A stretch of 34,654 bases of DNA from PHBD01 sp964578535 (GCA_964578535.1 CAZODI010000035.1:1-34654), one strand, 5' to 3'. Shown: positions 1 through 7,917, numbered from the stretch's first letter. Translations and numbers: made by a program. The notes: generated by a model from the letters alone, not told the origin.

Positions 1-271
1 CGGAGGCCGCCTCCCCCGGGACGGTCACCAGAATCGAAGGGGGGGAGCCGCCGTACACCACCCCGTAGGAGACCCGCGCCAGCATGATGATCGCCCCGGC
101 CGGCGGCAGCTGGAAGGTCAGGGGCAAAAGGATGGAAATCGCCGCCACCGGCCCGAGGCCCGGCAGCACGCCGACCAGCGTCCCCAGGAGACAGCCGGAG
201 AAGACCAGGGCGAGGTGGTCGGGCCGGGTGGCGATGGAAAAGCCGTAAAGGAGACCGTTCAGGATATCCAC
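1..271 (-). CDS. tctA: Tripartite tricarboxylate transporter large permease TctA, N-terminal part (truncated by window edge)
   Basis: This is the large membrane permease of a tripartite tricarboxylate transporter, which moves a substrate delivered by the periplasmic TctC protein. Only about 90 N-terminal residues are visible. Read on the minus strand they give a hydrophobic segment with the family-typical signature GTLVGVLPGLGPVAA, then LPLTFQLPP and a YGGSPPSILV stretch before a VPGEA motif. The frame is the same as that of the upstream tctB, whose TGA lies at 296-298. The first usable start after it is GTG at 269-271, with a GGGG run about 8 nt upstream. The gene sits 24 nt after tctB, as expected for a tctCBA operon. 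The C-terminus lies outside the window. Identity is confident; the start is likely. Confidence 0.88.
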   Translation of the reverse strand, partial: MDILNGLLYGFSIATRPDHLALVFSGCLLGTLVGVLPGLGPVAAISILLPLTFQLPPAGAIIMLARVSYGVVYGGSPPSILVTVPGEAAS

Positions 272-295
272 CGACGCAACCCCGCGGCTCCGCGA

Positions 296-757
296 TCAGA
301 AGGAAAGAATTCCCCGGGGAAGGGGGACCTTCAGAACGTGGAGAAAAAGGATGTAACTCAGGAGGACTGACAGCAGGGAGCCAAGGACGACCGTGCGGAT
401 CCTCATGCGCCCGAGGCCGAACAGGACGAGCATCAGCCCCGTCGTCGCTGCCAGATAGCCCAGCCCCGGCAGCAGCCAGCAATACAGGGCCAGGGAGACG
501 ACGGCCAGGACACCGGATCGCCGCGGAAGCCGCAGGGGCCCTTCCTCCGCGGATGCCCGGCTCCCCGGGCTCAGGAGCAGGAGAACGATGGCCAGCAGGG
601 CCAGGCCGAGGCCCGACCAGAAGAGAAGAAAGCCGGGACCGGGGTCGTCATAGGTCCCGATTCCGAGCCTTGTGCCCGATACCGTGACGAAAACGGCCGC
701 TGCCAGCCAGAGAGCGCCGCTGATCCGATCCCGGGTGATCCTGTTCACGCTGTTCAA
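296..757 (-). CDS. tctB: Tripartite tricarboxylate transporter small permease TctB
   Basis: This is the small membrane subunit of the tripartite tricarboxylate transporter. The roughly 153-residue product has four hydrophobic segments, around residues 13-30, 42-62, 80-102 and 105-145, the usual layout and size for TctB. The segment starting GTYDDPGPGFLLFWSG carries the G-P-G-F pattern common at the loop before the second helix in this family. The start is TTG at 755-757. A GGGAGG ribosome site lies only about 4 nt upstream, so the GTG at 748 (codon 4) is an alternative. It is placed between tctC (30 nt upstream) and tctA (24 nt downstream), which makes the assignment firm despite the low sequence conservation of TctB proteins. 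Confidence 0.85.
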   Translation of the reverse strand: MNSVNRITRDRISGALWLAAAVFVTVSGTRLGIGTYDDPGPGFLLFWSGLGLALLAIVLLLLSPGSRASAEEGPLRLPRRSGVLAVVSLALYCWLLPGLGYLAATTGLMLVLFGLGRMRIRTVVLGSLLSVLLSYILFLHVLKVPLPRGILSF

Positions 758-787
758 ACCGCCTCCCTGGTCCGGTCCGCCGGGTTT

Positions 788-1783
788 CTACTCCGGAGGC
801 GTGGCCGCCTGCCGGATGAGGCCCGCCGCCCTCAGGTGCCGGTTGATGATCTTCCACTGAACCCGCAGGAATTGCTGGAACGCCCTTGAATCGTAATACA
901 CCGGAACCAGGTCGATCCGGTCAAGGGACTGCAGGAATTCCCGGTCCCGGACGGCACGGGCGAACGCATCCTCCAGCTTCCCCGCGATTTCCGGCGGAAG
1001 GTTCGCCGGTGCGACGACGGCATAGACCGCGTCGTTCGTGAAATCGTAGCCGGCTTCCTTCATCGTCGGTACCTGCGGGAACTTGGGCGACCGTTTCTCC
1101 CCCATCGTGACCAGCAGGCGGGCCTGGCCGGCCTTCACCGAAGGAATGAACTCGGAGGTGACGGAGGCGAAGTCGACGTGCCCGCCCAGGAGAGCCGTCA
1201 GCGCCTCGATGCTGCCCTTGTAGGGCACGTGCACCATGCGCACCTTCTCCCGGGCTGCGACCTCCTCCACCGCGGCATGGGTCGTGCTCCCCACGCCGGT
1301 GGTGGCATACTTCAGCCTGCCGGGGTTCTTCTTCGCATAGGCCACCAGGTCGGCCATGGATTTCCAGGGTGCGTCCTGTTTCACCACGATCCCCAGTTGC
1401 GGGGTGGTGAAGCCGAGGATGGGCCGGAAGCCCGTCAGCGGCTTGAAGGGCACCCGCTGCATCTGGGAGACCCGGATCAGGACCGAACTGGGCGTGGCGC
1501 AGAGGGTGTAGCCGTCGGCTTTCTGGGAAAGCAGGGCCGCCAGGGCCACGGTCCCGGTCCCCCCGGTCTTGTTCTCGACCACGACCGGCGTTCCCAGGAT
1601 CTTCTCCGCCGCCCGGGCGAGGGCCCTTGCGCTCAGGTCCATGGTACCGCCGGGAGCAAAGCCGACCAGCAGGGTGACCGGTCGCTCGGGCCAGGCCGCC
1701 AGCGCCGGGCCGGTCACCGGAAATCCAACGGAAATGGCAGCCACAACGGCAACGGTCATCAGAAACCGGATTCTACCGCTCAT
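788..1783 (-). CDS. tctC: Tripartite tricarboxylate transporter substrate-binding protein (TctC / Bug family)
   Basis: This is the periplasmic receptor that captures a carboxylate and hands it to TctA/TctB. Residues 1-30 form a signal peptide (basic start, hydrophobic core, cleavage near ALA-A before WPERP). The mature part opens with the Bug signature WPERPVTLLVGFAPGG followed by an Asp that usually lies near the ligand. Further family blocks are VENKTGGTG (residues ~96-104), YATTGVGST and VHVPYKG. The length of 331 residues is normal. The ATG at 1783 has a GAGGAGG ribosome site 8 nt upstream. Bug proteins are numerous and diverse in ligand, so the substrate cannot be read from sequence; carboxylates such as citrate, aromatic acids or dicarboxylates are all possible. 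Confidence 0.93.
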   Translation of the reverse strand: MSGRIRFLMTVAVVAAISVGFPVTGPALAAWPERPVTLLVGFAPGGTMDLSARALARAAEKILGTPVVVENKTGGTGTVALAALLSQKADGYTLCATPSSVLIRVSQMQRVPFKPLTGFRPILGFTTPQLGIVVKQDAPWKSMADLVAYAKKNPGRLKYATTGVGSTTHAAVEEVAAREKVRMVHVPYKGSIEALTALLGGHVDFASVTSEFIPSVKAGQARLLVTMGEKRSPKFPQVPTMKEAGYDFTNDAVYAVVAPANLPPEIAGKLEDAFARAVRDREFLQSLDRIDLVPVYYDSRAFQQFLRVQWKIINRHLRAAGLIRQAATPPE

Positions 1784-1910
1784 TCTGGATTCCTCCTCGA
1801 TTCAAATGTTCCGGCGGCCGCCGGACGAGGGCAGGCATTCCCAGGGACGATCCGCGAAGGGAACGAAGCCTTCCGGTCACGCCGCCCGCCGGCTTCCCCG
1901 CCCCTCGCTC

Positions 1911-2459
1911 TCAGAGACCGGCGCAGAGATCCTCCGCGGCTGCGGCCCTGCAGAAAATTCCATTGAGCGCCGCGACGTGGGAGGCATGGACGTGCTCCGC
2001 GGGCACCGCGATGCCCCCGAAGGACAGACTTCTTGTGGCGCAGGCGTCGTGGGCCAGGCTGCAGGCGAAGCCCAGGTCGAAGGCTGCCCGCACGGTGGAA
2101 TCGACGCACATGTGGGTCATCATTCCAGCAATGACCAGCTGCCTGGTTTCGAGCCGGCGCAGGTGTTCCAGGAGGGGGGTCTCCCGGAAGCTGTTGGGAT
2201 AATGCTTCTGAAAGAGCGCCTCTCCCTCCCGCGGCCGGACGGAGGCATGGATCTGCACGCCATCCGTGTCCGGCAGGAAAAACGAGGATCCCGGGCGGAC
2301 CGACACGTGCTGGATGTGGACCACCGGGAGATCGCGGCTCCGGAACGCCGCCAGCAGGATCCCGGCTTTCTCGCCGGCCGCGATGCTCCCGGACAGCTCC
2401 ATCCTGCCGCCGGGAAAATAATCGTTCTGGATATCGACCAACAGCAGGACTCTTTTCAT
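1911..2459 (-). CDS. Isochorismatase-family cysteine hydrolase
   Basis: This is a small cytoplasmic cysteine hydrolase related to nicotinamidases, N-carbamoylsarcosine amidases and isochorismatases. The triad is visible: Asp9 in LLVDIQNDYF, Lys85 in FQKHYPNSF and the nucleophile Cys118 in GMMTHMCVDSTVR. The block MMTHMCVDSTVRAAFDLG resembles the ycaC/nicotinamidase-like branch, and the His-rich LAHDAC region after it fits too. At 182 residues it is of normal family size. The ATG at 2459 has an AAAGGGGAG ribosome site. It is the first gene of the leftward group and lies 127 nt upstream of tctC, so it may be co-transcribed with the transporter and cleave an amide or related compound that the transporter imports. 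The substrate is unknown. Confidence 0.85.
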   Translation of the reverse strand: MKRVLLLVDIQNDYFPGGRMELSGSIAAGEKAGILLAAFRSRDLPVVHIQHVSVRPGSSFFLPDTDGVQIHASVRPREGEALFQKHYPNSFRETPLLEHLRRLETRQLVIAGMMTHMCVDSTVRAAFDLGFACSLAHDACATRSLSFGGIAVPAEHVHASHVAALNGIFCRAAAAEDLCAGL

Positions 2460-2482
2460 ATGACTCCCCTTTCTGTTATAGT
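2453..2482 (+). promoter_or_regulatory. Candidate sigma-70 promoter for bacterioferritin
   Basis: TTTTCA at 2453-2458 and TATAGT at 2477-2482 are separated by 18 nt. The -10 element matches the consensus at 5 of 6 positions; the -35 element is weaker (4 of 6). It would give a leader of about 125 nt before bfr. The -35 overlaps the start of the divergent hydrolase gene. No clear Fur box was seen. Confidence 0.4.
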
Positions 2483-2504
2483 GGCCGCCGTTCCATACAG
2501 GATC

Positions 2505-2540
2505 CCGGGGAAGTCATCGGTTCCCCGGTTCCGGGGGAAC
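2505..2540 (+). other. Alternative hairpins in the bacterioferritin leader
   Basis: CCGGGGAA at 2505-2512 is perfectly complementary to TTCCCCGG at 2521-2528. GTTCCCC at 2520-2526 is perfectly complementary to GGGGAAC at 2534-2540. The two stems share the TTCCCC segment, so only one can form at a time. They lie in the leader between the candidate promoter and bfr. A regulatory switch is possible but unproven. Confidence 0.4.
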
Positions 2541-2613
2541 TGCATACCACGAATCGCGGTTCCTGTCTCCACCAACGGAAGATCGTTCAACACATGCCGG
2601 AAAGGAGGCCCTT

Positions 2614-3150
2614 ATGGCACAGAGCAGCAAAGACCAGCGGCGGAAGAAGGTCATCGAGGTCCTGAACAAGGCGCGCTCCATGGAACTGATGGCCATCCAC
2701 CAGTACATGAACCAGCACTACAACCTGGACGACATGGACTATGGGGAACTGGCGGCGAAGATCAAGCTGATCGCCATCGACGAGATGCGCCACGCCGAGA
2801 TGTTTGCCGAGCGCATCAAGGAGCTGGGTGGGGAGCCGACGACGGACCTCGCGGCAAAGGTTCAGAAGGGCCAGAAGGTGGAGGCTGTGTTCCCCTTCAA
2901 CGCCACCCTCGAAGACGACACGATCGACGCCTACAACCAGTTCATCCTGGTGTGCCGGGAGAACGGCGACAGCATCAGCATGAAGCTCTTCGAGACCATC
3001 AACGACGAGGAGCAGGTCCACTTCAACTACTTCGACAACGTGAGCGACCACCTGAAGAAGCTCGGCGCCGCCTACCTCGCCCAGATCGCCGGGACGCCGG
3101 CCGACACGGGCCCCCCGTCCAAGGGCTTCGTGACCGGACCGGCCGCATAA
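2614..3150 (+). CDS. bfr: Bacterioferritin
   Basis: This is an iron-storage and ferroxidase protein of the bacterioferritin family, which assembles into a 24-subunit shell. The diiron ligands align with E. coli Bfr at a constant offset of six residues: Glu24, Glu57, His60 (in DEMRHAEMF), Glu100, Glu133 and His136 (in DEEQVHFNYF). Met58 is at the place of the heme-ligating Met52, so this is a heme-binding bacterioferritin rather than a plain ferritin. The 178 residues include a slightly extended N-terminus and a short Pro/Gly-rich tail. The ATG is preceded by AAAGGAGG. It stands alone on the plus strand, divergent from the cysteine hydrolase. Iron storage and protection from oxygen are plausible roles in an anaerobe. 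Confidence 0.94.
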   Translation: MAQSSKDQRRKKVIEVLNKARSMELMAIHQYMNQHYNLDDMDYGELAAKIKLIAIDEMRHAEMFAERIKELGGEPTTDLAAKVQKGQKVEAVFPFNATLEDDTIDAYNQFILVCRENGDSISMKLFETINDEEQVHFNYFDNVSDHLKKLGAAYLAQIAGTPADTGPPSKGFVTGPAA

Positions 3151-3173
3151 TGCCGCGAATGACGGCGAACGGT

Positions 3174-3201
3174 GCGCCCCTGCCGGCAACGGCCGGGGCG
3201 C
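3174..3201. terminator. Hairpin between convergent bfr and thioesterase
   Basis: GCGCCCC at 3174-3180 pairs perfectly with GGGGCGC at 3195-3201, with further G+C pairing inside. It lies 23 nt after the bfr stop and 29 nt from the convergent thioesterase stop. The T-tract is weak (CTTTG), so termination is likely rather than certain. Confidence 0.45.
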
Positions 3202-3230
3202 CCGCTTTGCCGCCCGGCGCGGTGGCTCTC

Positions 3231-3635
3231 TCAGACCGGAATCACCATTTGCGACTGGGAAACCAGGGCCAGCAGGTTTCCCTCGGAGTCCCGGACCTCC
3301 GTCTGCCAGAGCACAAGGGTCCTTCCCTTGTGGATGAGCCGGCTTGTCGCCGTCACCTTCGTCCCGATCTTCGCGGCCCGGACGAAGTTCGTCTTGGATT
3401 CCACCGTCGAGGTCCGCGTCCCGGGGGGAAGGTTCAGGAAGGCCCCGACGCCGCCCAGCGTGTCCGCCAGGGCCATGATGGAGCCGCCATGGAGGATGCC
3501 GCCGTAGGTGCACAGGCGCTCCTCGACGGTCAGCGAGCCGACCACCTCCTCCGGTAAGGCCTTCTCGATCCGGATGCCGAGATGCCCCGGCAGGAACGTC
3601 GCCAGGGCCTGACCGATCTGCTCTTCCAGCGTCAT
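3231..3635 (-). CDS. PaaI-type hotdog-fold thioesterase
   Basis: This is a small thioesterase-like protein of the PaaI/YbgC hotdog superfamily; members hydrolyse acyl-CoA thioesters, often aromatic ones. The helix block YGGILHGGSIMALADTLGG (residues 44-62) carries the HGG motif at 49-51 and the likely catalytic acid Asp58. The following THN-like strands (TVESKTNFVRAAKIGTKV) are family-typical. The frame stays open upstream to 3791, but that extension overlaps the neighbouring exported-protein gene and has no family similarity. The ATG at 3635 follows a GGGG ribosome site and gives the normal family length of 134 residues. It is probably monocistronic. The substrate cannot be inferred. Confidence 0.88.
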   Translation of the reverse strand: MTLEEQIGQALATFLPGHLGIRIEKALPEEVVGSLTVEERLCTYGGILHGGSIMALADTLGGVGAFLNLPPGTRTSTVESKTNFVRAAKIGTKVTATSRLIHKGRTLVLWQTEVRDSEGNLLALVSQSQMVIPV

Positions 3636-3711
3636 CTTCTTTTGACCCCTTTCGAAGGTTTTATCGCCGCACCGCCCGAATCCGGATCCGGGCGGCGCCC
3701 ATTCGGGGCTC

Positions 3712-4254
3712 CTAACGGTTCTGGCCCCTCCCCTGGCCGCGGCCCTTCCCGGGTCCCCGGTCGTCGTCATCGACGCCCCTGGGGCCGTCATCCCCGCGGT
3801 CCTTCCACTTTCCTTTGCCCTTGGCCTTCTCCTTCTTTCCCGGTCCTTTCCCGCCCGGACCGGCCGGCGCCCCTGTCAGCGCCAGATCGCCCCGCTTGAG
3901 AGCATGAAACTCGGCGGACCCGGGCTTGATGCCCATTTCCTTGGCAATGACGCCCCAGCCCTTTCCCTTGTGGCGCCGGTATGTCGTGAGGACCGCATCC
4001 GGCGCCCGTCCCGTCATCCGCCCGATCTCGAAGCACATGAAGGCATCGGCCGGATTGTCCACGGACTTGATGATCGCATGGACCCTCGGTACGGGTACAC
4101 CGAACTGGGCGCTCACCCGGGCGCTGAAGCCGTCCATGTCGGCCCTGGCCTGAACGTTCAGGTCGCGGAGAAAGACGTTCAGATCCGCATGGGCGACGGT
4201 CGAGAAACCGACCAGAAGGAAAGAAATCAAAATGATCGACGCCATTCTTTTCAT
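3712..4254 (-). CDS. Exported protein of unknown function with a charged low-complexity tail
   Basis: I do not recognise this family. Residues 1-23 are a clear signal peptide (MKRMASIILISFLLVGFSTVAHA). Residues ~24-125 form a compact region that includes VHAIIKSVDNPADAFMCFEIGRM and GWGVIAKEMGIKPGSAEF. The last ~55 residues are a Gly/Lys/Arg/Asp-rich low-complexity tail (for example GKGPGKKEKAKGKGK, then RGVDDDDRGPG). The ATG at 4254 has an AGGAGG ribosome site. The protein is probably periplasmic. The tail resembles those of charged, possibly disordered periplasmic proteins in this group of bacteria, but no function follows from that. Confidence 0.7.
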   Translation of the reverse strand: MKRMASIILISFLLVGFSTVAHADLNVFLRDLNVQARADMDGFSARVSAQFGVPVPRVHAIIKSVDNPADAFMCFEIGRMTGRAPDAVLTTYRRHKGKGWGVIAKEMGIKPGSAEFHALKRGDLALTGAPAGPGGKGPGKKEKAKGKGKWKDRGDDGPRGVDDDDRGPGKGRGQGRGQNR

Positions 4255-4314
4255 GACAACACCTCCTGTTTTGGCTCAGTTAACGGAGGGCGGCCCTTGA
4301 CGGCTCCCCCGGCC

Positions 4315-5175
4315 TCATGTCCCGCTGCTCCGACACGATTCATAAAGAGCCTCGGTGATCCGGCCCTTCCAATAGACCTGCCGCCCTTCCGGGAGCAGCC
4401 AGGCCACCTCCCCGCGAACGGGCACGCGCATCCCCCCCAGGGTTCCGTATTCCTGCCAGCGGCCTTCCCAGGGCGTGGGCACTTCCCGGCCGCCGACGCT
4501 GCGCGGACGGTCCGGGGCATAAACGCTCTGGATCAGGCCGTCATCGCTGAAGCGGAAGACAAGGGAAACCCTGACCCCGGACGCATCCAGGGTCGCCTTC
4601 GCACTCGATGCATCGATGGCCGTCCAGGAGACACCCTGGGAAGGAAGGAGAGCGGTCGGAAACCAGGCTGCCTCGGCCAGGTAGCGCTGCAGGGCTCCGA
4701 CGGAGAGGCCCGGCATACCTTCCGCGGAAACCAGGGGCACCAGCGCCAGGATGCTTGCGTGCATGAATCCGCGGCCGGCGGCGAAGGCATCCCGAACCCG
4801 GATGTCGATTCCCGGAACCAGGGCCATGCGGGCGTCCCACACGAAGACCGCCGGGTTCACACCCACGGTCTGTTCGGCCCGGAAAGGAACCCATCCGTTC
4901 GATTCCGGCCGGACGAGGAATTCACCCTCCTGCTTCAGCCGCGCACAGCGGACCAGAGGGATGCCCTCCGCCAGGACGGTTCGTAAGTAGCGCTGCACAG
5001 GCTCGGGCAGGCCTTCGAGTTCGGACGGGTTGAAGACGGCCCGGGCCCCGGCAGGTGAGACAGCGGCCTGCGCAACCAGGTCCGCTGTCCTCGCCCGCCA
5101 TCGCATATCGGCGATCACAAGGACGGCGGCAAGAACGACTGCGAACACCGCCAGGACGATCCATACCATGCGCAT
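4315..5175 (-). CDS. DUF6544-family (DUF6920) membrane-anchored protein
   Basis: The product is an uncharacterised protein with one N-terminal membrane helix (residues ~3-22) and a large soluble domain. The domain shows the conserved blocks of the DUF6544/DUF6920 family: LPEPVQRYLRTVL, EGEFLVRP, VPFRAEQTV, FVWDARMALVPGI, RVRDAFAAGRG, LQRYLAEAAWFPTALLPS, VPTPWEGRWQEY and VRGEVAWLLPEG. The assignment is from recognition of these blocks. At 286 residues the length is usual for the family. The ATG at 5175 follows GGGAG. There is no obvious partner: the upstream gene is a histidine kinase 48 nt away, so co-transcription is possible. The function is unknown. Confidence 0.75.
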   Translation of the reverse strand: MRMVWIVLAVFAVVLAAVLVIADMRWRARTADLVAQAAVSPAGARAVFNPSELEGLPEPVQRYLRTVLAEGIPLVRCARLKQEGEFLVRPESNGWVPFRAEQTVGVNPAVFVWDARMALVPGIDIRVRDAFAAGRGFMHASILALVPLVSAEGMPGLSVGALQRYLAEAAWFPTALLPSQGVSWTAIDASSAKATLDASGVRVSLVFRFSDDGLIQSVYAPDRPRSVGGREVPTPWEGRWQEYGTLGGMRVPVRGEVAWLLPEGRQVYWKGRITEALYESCRSSGT

Positions 5176-5223
5176 GGTTGTATCTCCCGTAAGCCATCGG
5201 ACGGGCCGCCGTCCGCAAGCCCG

Positions 5224-7290
5224 CTATCCCTCGTCGAGGACCCGGCGGACCGCCTCGGAGAGGGTCTGGAGCGAAAATGGTTTGGGGATGAAGTGCACGC
5301 CCTCGTCCAGGATTCCATGGTGGGCGATCACGTCGGCGGTATAACCCGACATGAACAGGCACTTCAAGCCGGGATGCATCGAGACCAGCCGCCCGGCCAG
5401 CTCCTTCCCGTTCATCCCCGGCATCACCACGTCGGTCAGAAGCAGGTGTATGGCATCCCGCTGCTCTTCGACCGCCCGGATCGCCAGGTCCGGCGTCCCG
5501 GCCGTCAGGACCCGGTACCCCAGGGCTTCGAGCAGGCTGCGGGTCAACTCAAGAACCGCCTTGTCGTCCTCTGCGAGTAGAATCGTCTCCACGCCCCGCG
5601 GCGTCTTCTTCTCTTCTCTCCGTCCGGGTTCCGGCTTCGCTTCGGCTGCGTAGCGGGGCAGGTAGATCCGGAACGTTGCCCCCCTGTCCGGCTCGCTGTA
5701 GGCATGAACGAATCCATCGTTCTGACGGACGATGCCGAAGACCGTCGCCAGGCCCAGTCCAGTGCCTTTCCCGACCTCCTTGGTCGTGAAGAACGGTTCG
5801 AAGGCATGCGCCAGGGTCTGTCGGTCCATGCCGCACCCGGTGTCACTGACCGACAGGAGGACATAGTCCCCGGGTGAAAAATCGGCATGGTGGCTGACAA
5901 ACCCTTCGTCCACCGCCATGTTGTGCGTCTCAATGGTCACCCTTCCCGACCCGGAGATGGCATCCCGGGCGTTGATCAGCAGGTTGGCCATGATCTGATC
6001 GACCTGGGAGGCGTCGATCTTCACATTCCAGAGACCATGGCCCGGGATCCAGACCAGCTCGATGTCTTCGCGGATCAGCCGCTGGAGCATCTTCAGCATG
6101 CCGCCGACGGTGTCGTTCAGGTTCAGGACCTTTGGGCTCGTCACCTGCCGGCGGGCGAAGGCCAGGAGCTGGCCCGTAAGATCCGCCGACCGCTTGGCGG
6201 CCTTGAGGATCTCCTCCAGGTTCTTGTGCAGCCTGGTTCCCGGATCGGTCTGGAGGAGCGCCATCTCCGAGTAGCCCATGATCGCGGCGAGGATGTTGTT
6301 GAAGTTGTGGGCCACCCCGCCGGCCAGCCGTCCCACCGACTCCATCTTCTGGGCCTGCATAAGCTGCATCTGCAGCCGGTCCCGCTCTTCCTCCGCCTGC
6401 CTGCGCTCGGTCATGTCATGGACGATCACCGTGGAGATGACAGGCTTTCCGTCCTCGTACAGGAAGCTGTTGTGAATCAGGACCCAGAACTCCCGGCCGT
6501 TCTTGCCCCGGATCTTGTATTCCACCGAATCGGAGATGGGGATCCCCGCCAGGATGTCGCCCATCCTTTTCAGGAAGGTCTCCAGGGACTCCTCCGCCAG
6601 GATGTTCAGCGGGTCCAGGTCCAGGAACTCATCCCGTGTGTAGCCCGTGTACTGGCACATGACGTCGTTGACGCTGATGAACCGCCGCGAGCGGAAATCG
6701 ACCTGGTAGATCCCGGCGGGGGCATGATCGACCAGGAGCCGGTATTTTTCCTCGCTCTGCCGAAGCCGCTCTTCCGCTTTCTTTCTCTCCGTGATGTCCC
6801 GCAGGTAGGCGAGAAACGCCTTTTCCCCCTGATAGATTACCTCGATGACACTGATATCGGCGTGCACCAGCGTCCCGTCCGGCCGGACGATCCGGAGCTC
6901 GTAGTTCGAAGGAGCCGGCTCCCCGGCTCTCCGCCTCCGTGTATAGTCGGCGAACCGCTCCCGGTCCTCGGGGTGGACGAAGGCTCCCAGGGTCTTGCCG
7001 AGGAGATCCTCCATCCGGCGGCCGATGGTCCGCAGGAAGACCTGGGTGATGAAGACGTAGCGGCCGCCCTGGGTGATGACGATGCCGTCGTTGGACCGCT
7101 CGAAGGCGCTCCGGTACAGCTCCTCGCTCTCCCTGAGCGCCTCCTCGGCACGCCGCCGCTCGGCAACTTCCCGCTCCAGCCTCTGAACGAGCGCCTGCAG
7201 GTCCGCGGGCGCCGGATCTCCGGTCGACGGAGCGTCCCGGGGAGAGCCATCAGCGGCCGGCGGCATCCACTTGTCCGAGTCGTCTCCCAT
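5224..7290 (-). CDS. Soluble PAS-PAS hybrid sensor histidine kinase with C-terminal receiver
   Basis: This is a cytoplasmic hybrid kinase that autophosphorylates on His and passes phosphate to its own receiver. A coiled-coil-like start (residues 28-55) is followed by PAS1 (~56-172), PAS2 (~180-298) and a HisKA helix with His328. A GHKL ATPase domain follows, with N-box (DQIMANLLINARDAI, Asn440), G1 (DTGCGMD) and G2 (GKGTGLGLATV). The receiver (~568-688) has AEDD, phospho-acceptor Asp620 in LLTDVVMPGMNG and Lys670. No membrane segment is visible. The phospho-acceptor motif reads AHNFNN: Asn329 replaces the acidic residue usually found next to the His. The 48-residue acidic, Pro-rich N-terminus is probably disordered. 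No downstream response regulator is nearby, so its target is unknown. Confidence 0.93.
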   Translation of the reverse strand: MGDDSDKWMPPAADGSPRDAPSTGDPAPADLQALVQRLEREVAERRRAEEALRESEELYRSAFERSNDGIVITQGGRYVFITQVFLRTIGRRMEDLLGKTLGAFVHPEDRERFADYTRRRRAGEPAPSNYELRIVRPDGTLVHADISVIEVIYQGEKAFLAYLRDITERKKAEERLRQSEEKYRLLVDHAPAGIYQVDFRSRRFISVNDVMCQYTGYTRDEFLDLDPLNILAEESLETFLKRMGDILAGIPISDSVEYKIRGKNGREFWVLIHNSFLYEDGKPVISTVIVHDMTERRQAEEERDRLQMQLMQAQKMESVGRLAGGVAHNFNNILAAIMGYSEMALLQTDPGTRLHKNLEEILKAAKRSADLTGQLLAFARRQVTSPKVLNLNDTVGGMLKMLQRLIREDIELVWIPGHGLWNVKIDASQVDQIMANLLINARDAISGSGRVTIETHNMAVDEGFVSHHADFSPGDYVLLSVSDTGCGMDRQTLAHAFEPFFTTKEVGKGTGLGLATVFGIVRQNDGFVHAYSEPDRGATFRIYLPRYAAEAKPEPGRREEKKTPRGVETILLAEDDKAVLELTRSLLEALGYRVLTAGTPDLAIRAVEEQRDAIHLLLTDVVMPGMNGKELAGRLVSMHPGLKCLFMSGYTADVIAHHGILDEGVHFIPKPFSLQTLSEAVRRVLDEG

Positions 7291-7356
7291 CCTCCCCTCC
7301 TCTGCTCCTCGATTCCCCCCGAAACGACCGTCATCGTCCCAGGGAGGGTTCTTTTC

Positions 7357-7863
7357 TCACGTTCGCGGGAGATAAATATAGGTGAGGAGTTCGCCTTCCG
7401 GCGTCTTGGCCGGATTGTTGGCGTATTCCTCCCACATGGGCATGTAGCGGTCCCAGTCGTCGGGCCCCGCCATCAGGCCCCTGGCCGTCATGAACCGGGT
7501 GATGCAGTCGTAGGTAGCCGCCAGGCCGCTGTAAGAACCCCGATGCGTAAAGCGGTAGGCGCTGCCCCCGGCAAGCTCCCCCGTGAACGCGGAACCGCCC
7601 CGGACGGGTTCCCCGGGAGGTTTGAGGATGGGGACGGCGACGATGAACTTCGTCCGCTCCGGACTGCATTCCGTGTAAATGGCCCGCGGCGCTCCCCAGG
7701 CGGAGAGTCCGTTTTTCTTCATGAATGGGAAGAGCTTGGCGAAGGCCTTGTCCACGGCCCGGGCGACGACCTCCGGATCGGAGGCGCTCTCCGCGACCAC
7801 CTGTGCCGCCAGGGCCGGGAACACCTCGACACGGGAAAATTCCAGGTCGTCGTACTCCGTCAT
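7357..7863 (-). CDS. GyrI-like small-molecule-binding domain protein
   Basis: This is a stand-alone effector-binding domain of the GyrI/SOUL-type (AraC effector-binding) superfamily, which binds hydrophobic small molecules or proteins. Recognisable features are the paired repeats of the fold, the GLSAWGAPRAIY segment, AGGSAYRFTHRGSYSGLAATYDCI and a C-terminal EGELLTYIYLPR strand, which is the hallmark ending. The frame is open ten codons further up, but the ATG at 7863 has a GAGAGGGG ribosome site 5-6 nt away and gives the normal size of 168 residues. It is the third gene of an operon with MmgE/PrpD and an NTF2-like protein (54 nt gap). It may bind the substrate or product of that pathway. 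Confidence 0.75.
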   Translation of the reverse strand: MTEYDDLEFSRVEVFPALAAQVVAESASDPEVVARAVDKAFAKLFPFMKKNGLSAWGAPRAIYTECSPERTKFIVAVPILKPPGEPVRGGSAFTGELAGGSAYRFTHRGSYSGLAATYDCITRFMTARGLMAGPDDWDRYMPMWEEYANNPAKTPEGELLTYIYLPRT

Positions 7864-7917
7864 GAGACCCCTCTCTCGCGGCCTTCCGGGCAAGCCGGGG
7901 AGGCACAGGGCTGTATT

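Noticed and set aside
1569..3557. Long plus-strand open frame (662 codons)
   Set aside because: Antisense shadow of tctC, the hydrolase and the thioesterase; no ribosome site, composition typical of G+C-rich mirror frames. The same applies to plus-strand frames at 5887-8592, 12586-15783, 19442-22033 and 26577-28421.
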